Below are positions 42,265 through 50,105 of a DNA stretch of 64,000 nt, one piece after another. The notes beneath the pieces were generated by a model, which did not search any database, was not told the origin of the DNA, and saw only the letters and a program-made list of their open reading frames with translations. The translations under genes were made by a program, and so were the position numbers. This DNA comes from Nitratireductor arenosus (GTDB lineage Bacteria; Pseudomonadota; Alphaproteobacteria; Rhizobiales; Rhizobiaceae): positions 372,001 to 436,000 of the forward strand of contig NZ_WPHG01000002.1 of assembly GCF_009742725.1 (NCBI RefSeq), given 5' to 3'. The first letter of the stretch is position 1. Each line of letters opens with the position of its first letter.

Positions 42265-43305
42265 TCACGGCGCCGAATAATAGTCGAGCAGCAATTCCGG
42301 ATTGATCTCGCCGTCATAGGAGGCGTCGACCTCGTATTTGACCAGCGAAAAGCGGCCATGGCGGAACAGCCAGGTACCGGAGGCGGCCGCGTCGCCCAGT
42401 CCGCGCCATTTGGCGTAGGAGGTGATGGTGTAGTTTTCCGGATCGTAATCTGAATTCACCAGCTGGTTTTCGGCGGTGAAGCCGATGACGCGCATGGAAT
42501 CGACCGGACCGTCGCTGTCGTCGTTTTCATAGCGAATGTCGAGTTCGGGTGTCGAAAAATGCAGTTCGCGCACGCCGTCGATCTCGTCTTCCACGTAATA
42601 GATATGCATCTCGTTATAGGCGCCGGCCCGGCAGTAAAACCGAAACAGCCGCAGCTGGCGCTCCGGGGCGTCGGCGTCGTCATAGCTGTAGCGGAAGCCG
42701 ATCGTGTGGATGTCCGGCGCCTGCGGCCTGTCGCTGCCGGGCGGCGTCCCGTCGCAGGTCTGGTCGTAGGCGGCGTCGAACAGCGCCCTGGCGCGCTCGA
42801 TGCCGGCGTCGCGCGGCGGGCTTGCCGGTGCGTCGCCGCATTGCGCCGGCAATGCATCCTCCAGCGGTTCGGAGGCCGGCTCAAGACTGGCTGCGACGAT
42901 GAATAGCGGGCGGAACGGCTCGTCCTGGATCTGCGGATCGATCAGCCGGGCCGTGTAGCAGCCGGCATAAAGGTTTTGGCCGCCGCCTGCCTCCGTCGCA
43001 CGGATCGCGACCGGGACCTGGAAAAACACGCTGCCGGCCGCGCCGTCTTCAGCCGCAGCGCCGGCGACGAGTTCCACGCTTTCGGTCGTGGCGTAGCCGT
43101 TAGCAAACGCGTCGAGGTCGGCCGCCGGCTTGTCCTCGCCGAAATAGCTCCAGGCGCGGGCATATTCCTTGCGGTTGACGGCGTTGTAGTAGGAGGCGAT
43201 CAGCGCGGCCGCGTCGGAACGGTCGTCGCGATAGGGCCGGTCCTGCGCGCCGGCCGGCACGGCGGCGGTGATAGTCGCGACAAGGCAAAACAAACCGGTG
43301 CGCAT
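42265..43305 (-). CDS. secreted DUF1176-type protein
   Basis: A 346-residue exported protein. The ATG at 43305 gives a signal peptide (GLFCLVATITAAVPAGAQ). The mature part has a first domain with SDAAALIASYYNAVNRKEYARAWSYFG (a repeat-like segment common in envelope proteins) and a C-terminal DUF1176-like domain (HTIGFRYSYDDADAPERQLRLFRFYCRAGAYNEMHIYY) . Role unknown, probably periplasmic. Four cysteines in the mature part could form disulfides. Confidence 0.75.
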   Translation of the reverse strand: MRTGLFCLVATITAAVPAGAQDRPYRDDRSDAAALIASYYNAVNRKEYARAWSYFGEDKPAADLDAFANGYATTESVELVAGAAAEDGAAGSVFFQVPVAIRATEAGGGQNLYAGCYTARLIDPQIQDEPFRPLFIVAASLEPASEPLEDALPAQCGDAPASPPRDAGIERARALFDAAYDQTCDGTPPGSDRPQAPDIHTIGFRYSYDDADAPERQLRLFRFYCRAGAYNEMHIYYVEDEIDGVRELHFSTPELDIRYENDDSDGPVDSMRVIGFTAENQLVNSDYDPENYTITSYAKWRGLGDAAASGTWLFRHGRFSLVKYEVDASYDGEINPELLLDYYSAP

Positions 43306-43516
43306 GCTGGTTCTCCTGCGATTCTCGTGTTGCGATCGCGCCCGAGCATAAACGACGATGGCGGCGAAGCTGTGAACACTCTCACCCAGCGGCCCGACGA
43401 GGCAAGCCGCACCGCCGCTACGATGACTCAATTTGGTCCGGTTTTTTGGCCAGCTTGTTAATTCCTTGTGCCTATCGTGCCGGCGCGTTCATGGCAAAAC
43501 CCTTGGAGCAGGTGGT

Positions 43517-43981
43517 TTGAGCGGCTTCTCGACCAGCGAGTTTGCGACACTTCTCGACGAACTCATCGCGGCAAAGGCCGACGAGAGCGAGGCGGAGTGC
43601 GCCGGGCCGTCGGTGCCGTTCGGCTTCGTGCCGTCCTCCGAGGCCGTCGAGGAATTGTGGGCCAATGTTCCAGGCGAAGTGGTGGCGAGCCTTTATCGCC
43701 GCACCGGACTGGAGAGCCTGGCCGAGAACGCGCCTGGCATCGAAACGCCCGATCCGCCGGAAGAACCGCTGCCGCCGGCCGATCCGGCCGCGATAGCGGC
43801 CGAACTCAAGATCGCCTATGCGCGCTGGCCGAAGGATTTCGACCGGATCCGGCGCGAATTCGCCCGCGACAACCACCCCGACAAGGTGGCGCCGGATCGG
43901 CGCGAGCGGGCGCTTGCGCGCATGCAGATCGCCAACATGCTGATCGACCGGGCCAAGCGCAACGCAGCCGCCAAGCGCTGA
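43517..43981 (+). CDS. protein with C-terminal J-domain-like segment
   Basis: I start it at the TTG at 43517, which has a GGAG ribosome site 8 bp upstream; an open frame continues farther up but reads less like protein. The resulting 154 residues begin with a region containing FATLLDELIAAKADE and WANVPGEVVASLYRRTGLESL, then a proline-rich linker, then IAYARWPKDFDRIRREFARDNHPDKVAPDRRERALARMQIANMLIDRAK. The HPD tripeptide with flanking helices is the core of a DnaJ J-domain, so it may stimulate a DnaK-type ATPase. The rest of the usual DnaJ is absent. Confidence 0.65.
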   Translation: MSGFSTSEFATLLDELIAAKADESEAECAGPSVPFGFVPSSEAVEELWANVPGEVVASLYRRTGLESLAENAPGIETPDPPEEPLPPADPAAIAAELKIAYARWPKDFDRIRREFARDNHPDKVAPDRRERALARMQIANMLIDRAKRNAAAKR

Positions 43982-43992
43982 TCGCTTTAACT

Positions 43993-44007
43993 TGACTATT
44001 TTTATCA
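43993..44007. promoter_or_regulatory. possible RirA iron-responsive (IRO) box
   Basis: TGA-CTATTTTTA-TCA fits the rhizobial IRO consensus TGA-N9-TCA and lies in an AT-rich patch 63 bp before the DUF2218 gene. A direct repeat TTTAACTTG (43986 and 44010) flanks it. The consensus has only six fixed bases, so chance occurrence is common. Confidence 0.35.
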
Positions 44008-44069
44008 GATTTAACTTGCGTTCCGGGCCCCGCTGACCGATCTCTCCTCCATGATGTCATGAGGAGACG

Positions 44070-44372
44070 ATGATGAGCGACCACGAAAGCGATCCGCTGA
44101 CCTCTACCGCGATGGTGACGACCGATAAGGCCAGCCGCTACCTGCAGCAATTGTGCAAGCATTTCGGCCATAAGCGCCCCGTCAACTTCACCCCTGAACA
44201 CGGCTCGATCGAATTCGATTTCGGCGCCTGCACACTCTCAGCCGGCGAAAAAATGCTGACCATGACGGTGAGCGCCGGCACGCCGGAAGACCTGGAGCGT
44301 ATGCGTTCGGTGATCGCCAGCCATCTCGAGCGTTTCGCCTTCCGCGAACCGCCGGCGATCGACTGGCGCTGA
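44070..44372 (+). CDS. DUF2218 family protein
   Basis: A 100-residue protein of DUF2218: VTTDKASRYLQQLCKHFGHKRPVNFTPEHGSIEFDFG then LERMRSVIASHLERFAFREPPAIDW. Members often sit beside siderophore or iron-uptake genes, though the function is unknown. The ribosome site GAGGAG at 44060 is part of a hairpin with CTCCTC upstream (44046-44068), which could hide it from the ribosome. The IRO-like box upstream suggests iron control. Confidence 0.88.
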   Translation: MMSDHESDPLTSTAMVTTDKASRYLQQLCKHFGHKRPVNFTPEHGSIEFDFGACTLSAGEKMLTMTVSAGTPEDLERMRSVIASHLERFAFREPPAIDWR

Positions 44373-44478
44373 CCCCTATGCCGTCCTTTGGCCACGCGGA
44401 CGCTTTTGCGCGCGGTGGTTGGTGGCTATAGTCGCCACTTCAAGATCCGCCCGGATCGACCAATCCCGGAGAGTTTTT

Positions 44479-45534
44479 ATGCAAAAGCGCCGCATCGGCC
44501 GCACGGACCTGTTTGTTTCGCAAATCTGCCTCGGTTCGATGACCTGGGGCGAGCAGAACACCGAGGCCGAGGGCCACGCGCAGATGGATATCGCCTTCGC
44601 GCGCGGGGTGAATTTCATCGACACGGCCGAGCTTTACCCGATCCCGCCAAAGGCGGAGACCCAGGGCCGCACGGAGACGATCATCGGCACGTGGATGAAG
44701 GCGCGCGGCAATCGCGGCGATGTCGTCCTGGCGTCGAAAGTCGTCGGACGGACCGCGAATGAATGGTTTCGCGGCGGGCGGCCGTCCAAACTCGTGCGCG
44801 CCGACATTTTCGACGCCATCGACAAGTCTTTGAAAAAACTCCAAACCGACTATCTCGACCTCTACCAGATCCACTGGCCCGAGCGGCCGATCCCCTGGGG
44901 CTCAAACCCGACCCGCGTCGGCGCGGCCGACCAGGCCGACGGACCCGCCGACGAAACGCCGATCGCCGAAACGCTGGCTGTGTTCGACGAATTGGTGAAG
45001 GCCGGCAAGATCCGCCATTTCGGCCTGTCGAACGAAAGCGGTTGGGGCCTGATGCGGTTCGTTGCCGAAAGCGACCGGCAGGTCGGGCCGCGCGCGGCCT
45101 CGATCCAGAACGCCTACAATCTCGTCAACCGCACGTTCGAGGTGAACCTCGCCGAGGCCTGCCGCCGCGAGGATGTCGCGCTTTTAGCCTATTCGCCGCT
45201 GGCGCAAGGATATCTGACCGGAAAATACGAGGACGGCGCCTTGCCGAAGGGCTCGCGCAAGCAGCTCTTCGACAGGCTGCAACGTTACGAGACCCCGAAC
45301 GCGGCCGAGGCCTTTGGCGCCTATAACGCGCTCGCCCGGCAGTTCGGCATGGAACCGGCGCTATTTGCCAACGCGTTCGTCACCCACAGTCCCGTGGTGA
45401 CGTCCAACATCATCGGCGCTACGTCGATCGCGCAACTGGAAACCGCTCTGGATTCCGCCGAGGTGGATTGGAGCGAGGAGATGCGGGACGCCGTTGACGC
45501 CGTTCATCAGCGGGTCGGAAACCCCTGCCCGTGA
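44479..45534 (+). CDS. aldo/keto reductase (Tas-like)
   Basis: A 351-residue AKR with a TIM-barrel fold. Catalytic tetrad segments are FIDTAELYP (Asp and Tyr, near 50-58), VVLASKVVG (Lys near 88) and DLYQIHWPERP (His near 137). The C-terminal part has AYSPLAQGYLTGKY and NIIGATSIAQLETAL for NADPH binding. It resembles E. coli Tas and plant-type AKRs that reduce small carbonyls. It is a single gene, ended by a strong terminator shared with the convergent yjhX gene. Confidence 0.9.
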   Translation: MQKRRIGRTDLFVSQICLGSMTWGEQNTEAEGHAQMDIAFARGVNFIDTAELYPIPPKAETQGRTETIIGTWMKARGNRGDVVLASKVVGRTANEWFRGGRPSKLVRADIFDAIDKSLKKLQTDYLDLYQIHWPERPIPWGSNPTRVGAADQADGPADETPIAETLAVFDELVKAGKIRHFGLSNESGWGLMRFVAESDRQVGPRAASIQNAYNLVNRTFEVNLAEACRREDVALLAYSPLAQGYLTGKYEDGALPKGSRKQLFDRLQRYETPNAAEAFGAYNALARQFGMEPALFANAFVTHSPVVTSNIIGATSIAQLETALDSAEVDWSEEMRDAVDAVHQRVGNPCP

Positions 45535-45541
45535 CGATGCT

Positions 45542-45589
45542 GCCCGTCCCGGCCGGCCGCAAGGCGCGGCGGTCGGGACGGGCGCTTTT
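45542..45589. terminator. terminator between aldo/keto reductase and yjhX genes
   Basis: Perfect 10-bp stem GCCCGTCCCG (45542-45551) and CGGGACGGGC (45574-45583), followed by GCTTTT on the plus strand. It separates two convergent genes. Confidence 0.7.
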
Positions 45590-45846
45590 CAGCGGTTGTC
45601 GAGCTGCGCGCGCACCAGGGCAAGCCCGCGCCGCGTGATGCGGTAGGGGCCGCCCTGGCTTGAGGCGATGGCGCGCTTGCGCCTGAGCTTACGGAACAGG
45701 AACTGGTCGAAATGCGTGAACATCCAGCCTTCGCGGCTGTAGCATTCGATCTGTCCGATCTTACCGTCTTCGTTGCGCGCCAGACGGATGAATCCGCCCT
45801 GCGCCAGCACGTGCAGCACGCGCTGTTCCTTGCGTGAAATATCCAT
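45589..45846 (-). CDS. yjhX: YjhX-family protein (UPF0386)
   Basis: An 85-residue protein, the same length as E. coli YjhX as I recall it: MDISRKEQRVLHVLAQGGFIRLARNEDGKIGQIECYSREGW then FRKLRRKRAIASSQGGPYRITRRGLALVRAQLDNR. In E. coli YjhX was reported as a toxin countered by YjhQ. The fold looks like a winged helix. No acetyltransferase-like YjhQ gene adjoins it here, so it may be an orphan regulator rather than a toxin. Short start region upstream is AT-poor with no clear promoter. Confidence 0.85.
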   Translation of the reverse strand: MDISRKEQRVLHVLAQGGFIRLARNEDGKIGQIECYSREGWMFTHFDQFLFRKLRRKRAIASSQGGPYRITRRGLALVRAQLDNR

Positions 45847-46119
45847 TTGTCGGTGAAGTCCACGATGCGCGGCGCATATGCGCCGCGGCCACGACAAGCA
45901 GCGGCGTGCCACCGGGCGCGCCGTGCCGGCTCATGGTCGGGCCCGATCCGTCGCCGGATCGGGCTTTATCGGGATTCAGACAAGGTGGACATAAAAGCTC
46001 CGAATTGCCGGGACATAGACGAAAACGGCGTCGGGTCAATCCGCTACGACAGTTGCGAATTGTCGAAGGCCGCGAGCGTTGATAATTTGCAACAGGGGCA
46101 TGGGTGGGAAGACGGACAT

Positions 46120-46746
46120 ATGAGTGATGTGAGGGATCGGGCCGACGGCATGCCGGCGCGCCGACAGGGGCGGATTGTCATCCGCGAAACCGAGGACGGC
46201 ATCGGCGTCTACAACCCCGCCCGGCGCGAACCGCTGGCCTTAGGGTTCCTGTTGTTCTGGCTGATCGGCTGGGGGGCAGGCGAGGTCTTCGTCGTGTGGC
46301 AAGTGCTGAGCGGCGGCCCGGCGGCGCTCGACCTCTTCTTGCTGTTTTGGCTCGCCGGCTGGACCGCCGGCGGTTTCATGATCGGCGGGGTGGTGCTGTG
46401 GCAATTGATCGGCGTCGAAAAACTGTTCCTGGTCAGTGCCGGCGCGATCGTCGTCGAACGCGGCTTCCGGCCGTTCGGCCGCAAACAGGTCTACCCGGTC
46501 GAAAACGTGTCGTCCGTCGGGCTGATGCCCGACAAGCCGCCGGAAGTGCCGAGCATTTTCGCGCCGCGCCGGATCGGCTTCGTCGCCGGCGGCAAGACGC
46601 GCAGCTTCGGCATCGGGCTCGACGACGCGGAAGCCGCCGCCGTGCTTGCCGAGCTGCGCCGGTTCGTTGACCGATTCGCGCCGCCAGAACCGGATACGAC
46701 CGACCGGCCGGATACGGACGAACAGGAAGACGCCGTCCGGCCCTGA
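46120..46746 (+). CDS. membrane protein with PH-like cytoplasmic domain, unknown function
   Basis: A 208-residue protein starting at the ATG at 46120. After a charged N-terminus it has two membrane spans (about 42-65 and 73-97) and then a domain LFLVSAGAIVVERGFRPFGRKQVYPVENVSSVGLMP resembling the PH-like fold of YdbT/bPH proteins, and ends with an acidic tail. It is followed by ydcF within 38 bp, suggesting an envelope-linked operon. Confidence 0.7.
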   Translation: MSDVRDRADGMPARRQGRIVIRETEDGIGVYNPARREPLALGFLLFWLIGWGAGEVFVVWQVLSGGPAALDLFLLFWLAGWTAGGFMIGGVVLWQLIGVEKLFLVSAGAIVVERGFRPFGRKQVYPVENVSSVGLMPDKPPEVPSIFAPRRIGFVAGGKTRSFGIGLDDAEAAAVLAELRRFVDRFAPPEPDTTDRPDTDEQEDAVRP

Positions 46747-46784
46747 GTCGGAGCGGCGCCGATGCGCCAGGGGAGAAATCCAGC

Positions 46785-47582
46785 TTGTTTTACGTCGTAT
46801 CGAAGATTTTCTGGGCGTTGGCCAATCCTCTCAGCCTGTCGGTCCTGCTGCTGATAACGGCACTGACCGCCGGCCTGTTGGGCTGGCGGCGCAGCGCCGG
46901 CGCGGCGACATTCGCGGCAACGGCTATCCTCCTGCTCGGTGGGTGGACGACGGCGGGCGCGCTTTTGCTGCACCCGCTCGAGGACCGCTTTCGCCGGCCC
47001 GACAGGCTGCCCGAAACCGTTGCCGGGATCGTGGTCCTCGGCGGTGGCTTCGAAGGCGGCGTCAACCGGGTGCGCGGCGGCTACGAATTGAACCGGAGCG
47101 GCGACCGCTTCGTGGAGACGGCGGTCCTGGCGCGGCGCCTGCCTGACGCCAAAATCCTGATCTCGGGCGGCAGCGGCGCGTTGCTGTTGAAAGGCGAGAG
47201 CGACGCTGAGACCGCGCCGCGTCTCCTGGAAGCGCTCGGCGTTGATCCCGGCCGGCTGCTGTTGGAAAACCAGTCGCGCAACACCTATGAGAACGCGCAG
47301 TTCTCCCACCGGCTCGCCAAGCCCGCGCCTGGAGAGCGTTGGCTGCTTGTCACCTCCGCCTTTCACATGCCACGCTCGATGGGGCTTTTCCGTAAGGCCG
47401 GCTTCGACGTTATTGCCTGGCCGACAGACTACCGCACGAGCGGTCAGGAAACGCCCGGACTGACGCAGGACAATCCGATCGATTCCCTGCACAACATGGT
47501 GCTGGCCGTACGTGAATGGATCGGGCTTGTCGCTTATCGGCTGGCAGGGTGGACCGGCGCGCTCTTGCCAGCGCCGCGCTAG
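46785..47582 (+). CDS. YdcF/ElyC-family membrane protein (DUF218)
   Basis: A 265-residue protein starting at TTG (46785), with GGGGAGA as ribosome site. Two membrane spans at the N-terminus (PLSLSVLLLITALTAGLLGW and AATFAATAILLLGGW) precede a DUF218 domain: VVLGGGFEG near 82, ILISGGSGALL near 123, ENQSRNTYENAQ near 160 and WLLVTSAFHMPRSMGLFRKAGF near 183. ElyC and SanA of this family act in envelope and peptidoglycan lipid carrier metabolism. Catalytic activity is not established. Confidence 0.88.
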   Translation: MFYVVSKIFWALANPLSLSVLLLITALTAGLLGWRRSAGAATFAATAILLLGGWTTAGALLLHPLEDRFRRPDRLPETVAGIVVLGGGFEGGVNRVRGGYELNRSGDRFVETAVLARRLPDAKILISGGSGALLLKGESDAETAPRLLEALGVDPGRLLLENQSRNTYENAQFSHRLAKPAPGERWLLVTSAFHMPRSMGLFRKAGFDVIAWPTDYRTSGQETPGLTQDNPIDSLHNMVLAVREWIGLVAYRLAGWTGALLPAPR

Positions 47583-47948
47583 AGCCGTCCGAGCCGGGGA
47601 ACGCCCGTGGTTTTGATATCGCCCGTCAAACTATAATCGCCCGACCTTGGTCTTTCGCGCGTCTTACGGCGTCACGCGCGGCTCGCGGTGCCTGCACCGC
47701 ATCGCCGCGCGCTCCTGGCCAGACGACGAAATCCCGGCGGTCAAACGATCCCATTTTAAGATGAACGGCTTGAGGCCGAAATCCTGTCCCAGCGGCGGTG
47801 GTGCGTCGACGAGGACGGTTTGCCGATCGGCCTCCACCATCGCTCGCTCGATGCCGGCCAGCGCCACGAGGTCGACAAGGCGATGGCGCACAGCGTCCTG
47901 CGCGCGATCGTCGTCACCTCCACGCCCAAACCGCGGGAGGCTGCATGT
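47583..47948. other. 366 bp without a supportable gene
   Basis: Between the convergent ydcF and haem monooxygenase genes. Both strands contain open frames with coding-like third positions (minus 47664-47891 from a GTG; plus about 47763-47960 with no start codon after a TAA at 47757). Neither matches a family I know, and neither has a ribosome site. This may be a decayed gene, but I cannot show it. Confidence 0.5.
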
Positions 47949-48263
47949 CTACGCGCCCTCGACCACGGAAAAGCCCTCGAACTGGGGATGGCCGAGATAA
48001 AGCGGCGTGTTGGAGCCCGCATTCTTGTGCGCGTCGCGGAACTGCTGCGACTTGGTCCAGGCGAGGAAGTCTTCGTGGCTCGCCCAGACGGTATGGGAGG
48101 CGAACAAGGTGTAACCTTCGTCTTCATTGCGCGCGCCGCGCAAAAGGTGGAAGGATTTGAAGCCGTTCATCTCCGACAGGCTGGAATCGCGCCCTTTCCA
48201 GACTTGTTCGAAATCGGCTTCCGACCCGGTTTTGACCTTGAAACGGTTCATGGCGATATACAT
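47949..48263 (-). CDS. hmuQ: haem-degrading monooxygenase (HmuQ/IsdG type)
   Basis: A 104-residue ABM-fold protein, the size of the rhizobial HmuQ and of IsdG. Asn6 in MYIAMNRF, a Trp in VWASHEDFLAW and a His in RDAHKNAG match the Asn/Trp/His set that ruffles and cleaves haem in this family. It frees iron from imported haem in the cytoplasm. It is the last gene of the minus-strand haem receptor/TonB operon, 12 bp after an 89-residue unknown. Confidence 0.88.
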   Translation of the reverse strand: MYIAMNRFKVKTGSEADFEQVWKGRDSSLSEMNGFKSFHLLRGARNEDEGYTLFASHTVWASHEDFLAWTKSQQFRDAHKNAGSNTPLYLGHPQFEGFSVVEGA

Positions 48264-48275
48264 GGCGGTGTCCTT

Positions 48276-48545
48276 TCAGGCTTTGGAGAGGGGTGTTGGC
48301 GTGCGCTCGCAGCGGTCCGTTTCCGGCTCGGGAAAGGACACCACGCCGGCCGGCAGCCGGGCCGGCCGGTCGCGGAACGGGTTCGGGCCGGCCTGGCAAA
48401 GATCGGCGGGCCGCTTGCCGTCGAGGTCGACGATGCCGCCGCGCCGGCGGTCGAATTGGTCCTCAAACAGCGCGCGCAGGCGCGGGTCCAGCCCGTCGCC
48501 ATGGCGCTGCGCGACGAGGCGGTCGAAGGCGAGCATGCCGGTCAT
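48276..48545 (-). CDS. small protein of unknown function in the haem operon
   Basis: An 89-residue, proline- and arginine-rich protein with a fair ribosome site (AAAGGA) before the ATG at 48545. No membrane segment or signal. It contains GKRPADLCQAGPNPFRDRPARLP, a phrase that might bind or scaffold but matches no motif I recognise; it has one haem-ligand candidate (Cys-Gln). It lies between tonB and the haem monooxygenase, so it is probably part of haem use. It is not HemP, which is encoded elsewhere in the window. Confidence 0.6.
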   Translation of the reverse strand: MTGMLAFDRLVAQRHGDGLDPRLRALFEDQFDRRRGGIVDLDGKRPADLCQAGPNPFRDRPARLPAGVVSFPEPETDRCERTPTPLSKA

Positions 48546-48568
48546 GACTATCCTTTCGCGGTTGGGTG

Positions 48569-49699
48569 TCAGCGTGCCAGGCCGAGCGGGACGGAAAACT
48601 TCCAGTTCGAACGGCCCGCCGCGGCCGGTATTGGCGGGAACGGAGCCGCGCGCCGCACCGAGGCGAGGGCGGCCTTGTCCAGCGTGTCGGAGCCGGAGCT
48701 CTGGATGATGCGCACCGAGCCGAGACCGCCATTGCGGGTGACGACGAAGTGGACATGGACGTCGCGCCGGGCGTCGCGCCGGGCGGCGCGAGACACGCCG
48801 CGCAGCGCCCTGCGGAGCTTGCGCGCCACCTTGCCGGGATAGTTGGAGACGGCGGCGTTGCCGGCCGCGCCCTGCTTGCGGCTGCCGGTGCCCTGTGCGG
48901 CCGCGCGGCCGCGTTCGTTGCCGTTGGCCTCGCCGCGCCGCGTGCTCTGCTCGGCTCGGCCGCCCTGGCCGGAGGCCTGCTTTTTCTTGCGTTGCTTGCG
49001 CGGGGTTTCGGCCTTCTTGCGCGGGGCTTCCCTGGCGCGCGGTTTTTCAGGCCGTACCAGCGCCTGCTGGACTTTCGGCGGTTGCGGGCGCGCGGTCGGC
49101 AAGGGCACGTCGTCGGGGATGGCGATCTCGTCGACGGGCGCCAGCGCCTCGGACGTCTTAACGGGGGTAATCCGGGCGCGTGCGGTCACGACCGGCTCGG
49201 CCTCCGGCGCCGGCTCGGGCGCGGTCGTTGCCGCGTTGACAGGCTCGACCCCGACCGGGGCGATCGCCTCGGCCGGCACCAGCACCTGCGCCGGTTGCGG
49301 CGCCTGCGGCGCGACGGCTTCCGTGACATCGGCCACCCGAGGCTCGGCTTTGGTCGTCTCGGCTGCGTCGGCCGCCCGGGCGGCGATTTCGCGGCTTTCC
49401 GTTTCGGGTATCGGGCGGGGCTGGACGGCTTCGTCCGGTTCGACGGTTTCGCCGGCCGGCGCCTCCCTGGCGGCCGCCGTTTCGGCCGGCGTGTCGACGG
49501 GCTCGACAATCTCGCTGTCGGGCGCCGGCTCGCCGGCGGCGAAGGCTTCTTCGAACGAGCCGAGCAGCGCGACCTCCATCGCCGCCGAGCCGGCGATGTC
49601 GACCGCCTCGGGCCGTTCGGCGAGCAGATAGGCGGCAGCGCCGGCATGCACCAGGCCCGAGGCGAGCACCGCGATCGACCATTTCCAGGCGGACCTCAT
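48569..49699 (-). CDS. tonB: TonB energy-transducing protein
   Basis: A 376-residue inner-membrane protein with one N-terminal span (SIAVLASGLVHAGAAAYLLA), a long proline/glutamate/alanine-rich periplasmic stretch (about 40-280) and a C-terminal TonB domain (NYPGKVARKLRRAL ... VHVHFVVTRNGGLGSVRIIQSSGSDTLDKAALASVRRAAPFPPIP). It transmits proton-motive force from ExbBD to the haem receptor. The start overlaps the upstream exbD stop by 4 bp. A dedicated TonB in the receptor operon is usual in Hyphomicrobiales. Confidence 0.93.
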   Translation of the reverse strand: MRSAWKWSIAVLASGLVHAGAAAYLLAERPEAVDIAGSAAMEVALLGSFEEAFAAGEPAPDSEIVEPVDTPAETAAAREAPAGETVEPDEAVQPRPIPETESREIAARAADAAETTKAEPRVADVTEAVAPQAPQPAQVLVPAEAIAPVGVEPVNAATTAPEPAPEAEPVVTARARITPVKTSEALAPVDEIAIPDDVPLPTARPQPPKVQQALVRPEKPRAREAPRKKAETPRKQRKKKQASGQGGRAEQSTRRGEANGNERGRAAAQGTGSRKQGAAGNAAVSNYPGKVARKLRRALRGVSRAARRDARRDVHVHFVVTRNGGLGSVRIIQSSGSDTLDKAALASVRRAAPFPPIPAAAGRSNWKFSVPLGLAR

Positions 49700-50100
49700 G
49701 GCGTCTCCCGCTCGGTGACGAGGGCGATCCGGCCGGCGCCGGCGTCGCGCAGCGCCGCCACGATGCCGATCAGCTCCTGTGCCGGCAGTGCGCGGTCGGC
49801 CGCGACCTTGACAACCGGTATGGCTCCGTCCGCGCCGGAGGCGGCGCGCAACCGCTCGACATAATCGGCTGCCGTGACGGGTTCGCCGCCGGCGCTGAGG
49901 GCGCCGTCGCTGGTCACGAACAGCGCGCGCGGCGGCTCGGCACGATCGGATTGCGAGGTGGTGATCAGGGCGACGTCCCGTTCCATCGGCGGCGTCAGCG
50001 TGCCGGCGATCAGGAAAAAGATCAGCATCAAAAAGACGATGTTGATCAGGGTGATCGTCGATTCGTGCCTTGTACGGGGGCGTGGGCGTGGCAGCTTCAT
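49696..50100 (-). CDS. exbD: ExbD/TolR-family protein, second copy
   Basis: A 134-residue single-span protein with a short cytoplasmic N-terminus, span INIVFLMLIFFLIAGTL (about 20-36) and a periplasmic ExbD domain ending VAALRDAGAGRIALVTERE. The key polar residue is replaced: other ExbD/TolR proteins have Asp in the span (as in the preceding gene, LIDVIFLLLLFFML), whereas this one reads LINIVFLMLIFFLI with Asn in that place. It is 5 bp from the other exbD gene and overlaps tonB. Confidence 0.88.
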   Translation of the reverse strand: MKLPRPRPRTRHESTITLINIVFLMLIFFLIAGTLTPPMERDVALITTSQSDRAEPPRALFVTSDGALSAGGEPVTAADYVERLRAASGADGAIPVVKVAADRALPAQELIGIVAALRDAGAGRIALVTERETP

Positions 50101-50105
50101 GGCGG

